A stretch of DNA of 64,000 nt from Firmicutes bacterium HGW-Firmicutes-7. Its GTDB lineage: Bacteria; Bacillota; Clostridia; Lachnospirales; Vallitaleaceae. Within the stretch, counting starts at the first letter, position 1; each line of letters starts with the position of its first letter. Below the pieces are notes generated by a model. The model saw nothing but the letters and a program-made list of their open reading frames with translations, did not search any database and was not told where the DNA came from. The translations under genes were made by a program, and so were the position numbers. This document shows positions 60,402 to 64,000 of the stretch, in pieces. The stretch spans positions 1-64,000 of the forward strand of contig PGZO01000006.1 of assembly GCA_002841375.1 (NCBI GenBank), written 5' to 3'.

Positions 60402-62267
60402 TTATTTCTGTTTCCAATTTAATAATAGTGATGAGTTTATAATAACCACTACTGAGCCCACATTATGTACCAATGCCCCTAGAACTGGATTTAGAATACC
60501 AGTCATCGCTAATAGAATGGCTCCAAAGTTAAGCGTCATTGAAAGTATTAAATTCGTCTTAATGGTTTTCATCGTTTTTCGTGACAGCCTCAGCAAGTGT
60601 GGAATACACTTAACATCGTCACTCACAAGGGCAATATCCGCTGCATCCACAGCGATATCACTGCCGATTCCACCCATTGCAACTCCTACATAAGCTCTTT
60701 TCAAGGCTAGTGCATCATTTACGCCATCACCTACCATGCACACCATTTCACCATTATTTTGATATTGTTCAATCGCAGTCATTTTATCTTCTGGCAAACA
60801 ATTCACGTGAATATTACTGATACCTAAAACCTTCGCGATATGAGACGCCGCATGCTGATTATCGCCCGTTAACATAACACATCTCACACCTATTTCTTTT
60901 ACACGCATTATCATATTGGCAGCATCGGAGCGCAATGAATCTGCGAGGGCAACAAATCCTACAGCATGGTCATCCATGGCAATATAGATTATAGTACAGC
61001 CGTTATTTTTATATGCTTCAGCTTTATTAATCATTTCCTCATTCATCACAATTAAATATTCAGATAACATTTCTATATTTCCCGCAAGTACTTTACGACC
61101 ATCTACGGTCGCGTTAACACCCCGCCCTGCAATCATTTTAAAGTTTTCCACTTCCTGTGGTAGTGTATTGGAAACAGCCTTAAAGTGAGCAACAATCGCT
61201 TTTCCCAACGGATGCTCCGAGCGCAGTTCAGCAGCAGCTGCGAAGGACAATAGTTGTTCTGAAGACATATTTTGATCAAATATTTCAACCGCTATAACAG
61301 CAGGCTTACCATAAGTAAGCGTTCCAGTCTTGTCAAATGCAATATGGCTTACCTTAGCGAGCTTTTCCAATGCATCTCCTTGGCGAATTAAAATACCGTA
61401 TTTTGTAGCATTACCTATCCCTGCCATAATCGCAGTAGGCGTTGCAAGAACCAACGCACAGGGACAAAATACTACCAAGATGGTGACAGAACGTATGATT
61501 TCACCAGTAAATAAATATGTAACAACAGCAGAGATTAACGCAATCACAACAATCCAAGTAGCCCATCTATCTGCAATTCCGACAATTTTTGCTTTACTAG
61601 CATCAGCCGACTCCACCAATCTAATCATTCTTTGCAGCGAACTGTCCTCGTCAACCTTTGTAGCTTGCATTTCAAATGTTCCAAATTGATTCACTGTACC
61701 ACTGGAAACCTCATCACCTACATCTTTATCCACCGGCAGGGATTCACCCGTCATCACCGACTGATCGATGGAGGTCTGCCCGTTAATGATCACACCATCC
61801 ACTGCGATGGTTTCCCCTGCAAGTACACGAAGGATATCTCCAACCTTTACCTGTTCAGCAGGAATAATGCTTTCCACTTTGTCCCATACAACCCTTGCTG
61901 TTCGAGGGGAAAGATGAATTAATTTCTCAATACCTGCACGAGCCTTCGCTGCAGTTCTTTCCTCCAACAAAGCACCAATAATCATAATAAAAGCTACTTC
62001 GCCCGCCGCAAAAATTTCACCAATAAATACGGCTGCAATTAGAGCAATAGAAACCAAAACGTCTGCTTTTATATCAAATTGACGAACCAGACCTTCCAAA
62101 GCGCCCTTTAAGATAGGAATACCGCAAAGAATAATGGCTACCCAAGCGGCATCAATTGGAAACTTTCCAATATTAAAAAAACTAACTATCAAAGAGATCG
62201 CCGAAAGTATAATTAATATACCATGTCGTTTTTCTGGGTTTTCAAAAAAATACTTTAATTTTTCCAT
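60402..62267 (-). CDS. Heavy-metal P1B-type ATPase
   Basis: A 621-residue P1B-ATPase without an N-terminal metal-binding domain. MTGESLPVDK (actuator), FCPCALVLATP (membrane metal site), DKTGTLT (phosphorylation), SEHPLGKAI (nucleotide site) and GDGVNDALALKRA are present. The last membrane helix reads LVHNVGSVVVIINSS, which differs from the M-x-x-S-S of copper pumps and the Asp of zinc pumps; the metal is uncertain, with a manganese- or zinc-type site possible. It lies six bases downstream of the csoR-like gene, in one operon. Confidence 0.88.
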   Translation of the reverse strand: MEKLKYFFENPEKRHGILIILSAISLIVSFFNIGKFPIDAAWVAIILCGIPILKGALEGLVRQFDIKADVLVSIALIAAVFIGEIFAAGEVAFIMIIGALLEERTAAKARAGIEKLIHLSPRTARVVWDKVESIIPAEQVKVGDILRVLAGETIAVDGVIINGQTSIDQSVMTGESLPVDKDVGDEVSSGTVNQFGTFEMQATKVDEDSSLQRMIRLVESADASKAKIVGIADRWATWIVVIALISAVVTYLFTGEIIRSVTILVVFCPCALVLATPTAIMAGIGNATKYGILIRQGDALEKLAKVSHIAFDKTGTLTYGKPAVIAVEIFDQNMSSEQLLSFAAAAELRSEHPLGKAIVAHFKAVSNTLPQEVENFKMIAGRGVNATVDGRKVLAGNIEMLSEYLIVMNEEMINKAEAYKNNGCTIIYIAMDDHAVGFVALADSLRSDAANMIMRVKEIGVRCVMLTGDNQHAASHIAKVLGISNIHVNCLPEDKMTAIEQYQNNGEMVCMVGDGVNDALALKRAYVGVAMGGIGSDIAVDAADIALVSDDVKCIPHLLRLSRKTMKTIKTNLILSMTLNFGAILLAMTGILNPVLGALVHNVGSVVVIINSSLLLNWKQK

Positions 62268-62273
62268 TGATAT

Positions 62274-62549
62274 TTACCCCATCCTGGAAAAATGCTCAAC
62301 TGCTTTTGCAAATTCAGCAATTGTTTTATCCGCATCACCATGCTCGATCCCATCGCGAACACAATGGTTTAAGTGACCCTCTAACACCATCTGGCCCACT
62401 TTGTGCAAAGCACTCTTAGAAGCATTGACTTGAATCAAAATATCCTCACAAGGAACATCCTTGTCCACCATTTCAGAAATAGCTCTAAGCTGTCCTTGAA
62501 TTTTTTTAATTCTGGTTTGTATATTGGTAATGTCCATACATTGACGCAT
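62274..62549 (-). CDS. csoR: CsoR/RcnR/FrmR-family metal-sensing repressor
   Basis: A 91-residue DUF156 repressor. The candidate metal ligands Cys34, His59 and Cys63 have the spacing of the copper-sensing CsoR triad (Cys-x24-His-x3-Cys). Helical segments IQTRIKKIQGQLRAISEMV and LEGHLNHCVRDGI are typical. It represses its own operon with the P-type ATPase through the palindrome at 62576-62613. AGGAGG precedes the ATG. Confidence 0.9.
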   Translation of the reverse strand: MRQCMDITNIQTRIKKIQGQLRAISEMVDKDVPCEDILIQVNASKSALHKVGQMVLEGHLNHCVRDGIEHGDADKTIAEFAKAVEHFSRMG

Positions 62550-62575
62550 AATTATATCCTCCTACGCTTTATCTC

Positions 62576-62634
62576 GTTAAAGTATACCCATAGGGGTATG
62601 AGTATACTTTAACATAGGCTGATTTTCTTGTCAA
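62576..62634 (-). promoter_or_regulatory. CsoR-type promoter and operator
   Basis: The nested palindrome GTTAAAGTATACCC..GGGTATGAGTATACTTTAAC (62576-62613) contains the G/C core TACCC-N4-GGGTA typical of CsoR operators. On the minus strand TTGACA (62629-62634) and TAAAGT (62606-62611) with a 17-base spacer place the -10 within the palindrome, so bound repressor would block transcription. Confidence 0.85.
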
Positions 62635-62743
62635 TAAAGATTTAAGTAGTTAATACTGAATAAAAACTTTTGAACTTTTATTAGATCTGGTATATAATTA
62701 AAATTTAACAAGAATCTTTTTGAAGAATAGGAGATAAGCTAAT

Positions 62744-63121
62744 ATGGCTATTCAAGCGTCTGGTGAAGACTATTTAGAAACTATACTTGAGCTCGAGGAT
62801 CAAAATGGTCTCGTACGTTCCGTTGAAATAGCAAGAAAATTAGGGGTATCTCGTCCAAGCGTAAATAAAGCAATGAACATCCTCAAAGAAGCTGGAATGA
62901 TATATCATGAGTCTTACGGTGACATATCCCTTACAGATAAGGGCCGGGAACGTGCTAACGAAACAATAAAAAGGCATCGAATCCTCAAAACATTTTTGAT
63001 AGATATTTTAAAAATAGATGAGATAACCGCAGACGAAGATGCCTGTAAAATGGAACATGTAATTAGCGACGTAACTATTGCTAAGTGGGAAAGCTTTATT
63101 GAGGCTTATCTCAACAAATAA
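62744..63121 (+). CDS. DtxR/MntR-family metal-dependent regulator
   Basis: A 125-residue DtxR-type regulator: winged helix with SVEIARKLGVSRPSVNKAMNIL and the dimerisation domain with HESYGDISLTDKGRERA and DEDACKMEHVIS. It lacks the C-terminal SH3-like domain, like MntR. Metal ligands in ITADEDACKMEHVIS and nearby positions point to manganese or iron sensing. No metal transporter is adjacent other than the P-type ATPase on the opposite strand. A terminator follows. Confidence 0.87.
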   Translation: MAIQASGEDYLETILELEDQNGLVRSVEIARKLGVSRPSVNKAMNILKEAGMIYHESYGDISLTDKGRERANETIKRHRILKTFLIDILKIDEITADEDACKMEHVISDVTIAKWESFIEAYLNK

Positions 63122-63140
63122 AACATACTTTTCCAGCAGA

Positions 63141-63170
63141 AAAACAACAGCAATCAGGCTGTTGTTTTTA
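63141..63170 (+). terminator. Terminator of the DtxR-family gene
   Basis: AAAACAACAGC and GCTGTTGTTTT form an 11-bp stem with a six-base loop and T-rich tail, 20 bases after the stop. Confidence 0.85.
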
Positions 63171-63224
63171 GTTTGCAGAACTCAGTTTATGATACAAAAC
63201 CACCGCATTGGCTGCGGGAAAAGT

Positions 63225-63342
63225 AGAAGCTACTATAAGCCCAAAACGCAAGATTTGTTTTTCCATCAATGAGTGCCCCCACACCCACTATTTTGGAAGC
63301 AAGTTACACCCATTTAAAGAAGTGGGGGACTTCCTGCGTTAG
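63225..63342 (+). repeat. Dispersed hairpin repeat, copy C
   Basis: Third copy of the unit at 799-897 and 60286-60396. It starts AGAAGCTACTATAAGCCC and ends GACTTCCTGCGTTAGGT, the inverse of the ACCTAACGC at the start of copy A. It lies between the DtxR-family and flavodoxin genes, at convergent ends, as copy B does. A diverged CACCGCATTGGCTGCGG segment precedes it. Confidence 0.75.
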
Positions 63343-63343
63343 G

Positions 63344-63772
63344 TTAAAACGTTACAAATCCGCCACCAAATATTCTACACTTTTCTAAGCCTTCTTCATC
63401 AGGACTCTCATTGATAATTAACCCTTCTGAAAACAATTGAGCGCCACTTCTAGTAACCCGATCTTGCCAATCTTTCATCCATTGGCCGTCGCCCCAACCG
63501 TAAGAGCCAAATAATGCAATCTTTTTACCTTCAATTAGCCCTTCTACTACTGCAAAAAATGGTTCGAATTCATCCTCTTCTAATACTTCATCCCCCATAG
63601 ATGGACAACCAAAAACAATGCAATTGTATTTATTAACTTCCTCAGGGCTTATCTCTGAAACATTTTTCACTACTGCAGCAAAACCTGCATTTTTAATGCC
63701 TTCCGAAATGGCTAACGCCATATCTTCTGTATTTCCAGTACCTGACCAAAAAACCACTAATATTTCATTCAT
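63344..63772 (-). CDS. Flavodoxin
   Basis: A 142-residue flavodoxin with the FMN-phosphate loop WSGTGNTED (residues 9-17) and the FGSYGWGDGQWM flavin-stacking loop. It carries single electrons at low potential in place of ferredoxin; donors to radical SAM activases are a possible use, but nothing in the context proves that. GGAGG is seven bases from the ATG. It stands alone. Confidence 0.92.
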   Translation of the reverse strand: MNEILVVFWSGTGNTEDMALAISEGIKNAGFAAVVKNVSEISPEEVNKYNCIVFGCPSMGDEVLEEDEFEPFFAVVEGLIEGKKIALFGSYGWGDGQWMKDWQDRVTRSGAQLFSEGLIINESPDEEGLEKCRIFGGGFVTF

Positions 63773-63823
63773 AAAATTCCTCCATTGAATTAATAATTAA
63801 TAAACTACTCAATCCCTATCAAA

Positions 63824-64000
63824 TTAAAACTCAACACAAACAAATAGCTCCTGTTTCATATTATCTAATACTCTATGCCCGTTTTTGATCTGTTCACATA
63901 AATGATGTCTTAACGAATCGTATCTTCTAAAACGCTGTTTGGTGTTTTCTAGATTAGCGTAGACTTTCCAATACCCACAAAGCATATAATTTTGCCCAGA
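63824..64000 (-). CDS. 3' end of an unidentified gene (partial at window edge)
   Basis: An open frame of 58 codons ending in TAA at 63824-63826 runs off the right edge of the window on the minus strand. The readable part contains YWKVYANLENTKQRFRRYD and HHLCEQIKNGHRVLDN, ending LFVCVEF. It has no stop codon within the window and is rich in basic and aromatic residues. I do not recognise the family. Non-coding chance openness cannot be excluded. Confidence 0.5.
   Translation of the reverse strand, partial: SGQNYMLCGYWKVYANLENTKQRFRRYDSLRHHLCEQIKNGHRVLDNMKQELFVCVEF

Overview
The window is AT-rich DNA of a Gram-positive, anaerobic, endospore-forming bacterium, most likely a member of the Clostridia. 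The support is a gene for an H-type small acid-soluble spore protein, two oxygen-sensitive glycyl radical enzymes with radical-SAM activases, a PPi-type phosphofructokinase, lipoboxed binding proteins and strong AGGAGG ribosome sites. I cannot name the genus from sequence alone. No rRNA, tRNA or CRISPR array was seen.

Layout. 0-1 kb: a broken tyrosine recombinase and dispersed palindromic repeats. 1-9 kb: housekeeping and small genes (DUF503, a PTS IIC-like membrane protein, an isolated eutS-eutP-alcohol dehydrogenase group, MFS transporter, YgjP-like protease, YwbE, acetate transporter). 9-16.6 kb: a four-carbon sugar acid operon (otnC, otnK, TRAP transporter, zinc dehydrogenase) divergent from a PrpR-type regulator that lacks the sigma-54 contact motif. 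16.7-22.4 kb: zinc-ribbon protein, lipoprotein, an OpuC-type osmolyte ABC transporter and sspH. 22.4-29.6 kb: a minus-strand operon with a fructose-like PTS, its PRD regulator, a Gfo/Idh oxidoreductase, a DeoR regulator and a HAD phosphatase, cut from its probable promoter by a complete 1.8 kb insertion sequence (29623-31428). 31.7-36.4 kb: a plus-strand operon of a PflD-type glycyl radical enzyme, its activase, an SDR protein and a fructose-6-phosphate aldolase. 36.6-46.6 kb: DUF2278 protein, then transketolase, a fused 2-oxoacid dehydrogenase E1, E3, E2, lipA and lipB on the minus strand. 47-49.3 kb: DeoR regulator and PPi-phosphofructokinase, separated by a MITE-like palindrome. 49.4-60.2 kb: a ribose-type sugar ABC transporter with a NIPSNAP protein, facing a DeoR regulator, a YbiW-type glycyl radical enzyme with activase, and a ROK sugar kinase. 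60.4-64 kb: CsoR-regulated metal P-type ATPase, DtxR-family regulator, flavodoxin and one gene running off the end.

The central biological reading is that the window holds two arms of the radical-based 'anhydroglycolysis' route reported for E. coli. The PflD-like enzyme with a fructose-like PTS should handle 1,5-anhydromannitol 6-phosphate. The YbiW-like enzyme, with an ABC importer and a ROK kinase in place of a PTS, should handle 1,5-anhydroglucitol 6-phosphate. Both would give 1-deoxyfructose 6-phosphate, split by the single fructose-6-phosphate aldolase at 35755. The Gfo/Idh protein could supply the pathway from 1,5-anhydrofructose. A shared TTTCATATGAAA palindrome lies at the ABC, DeoR and glycyl radical enzyme promoters of the second arm.
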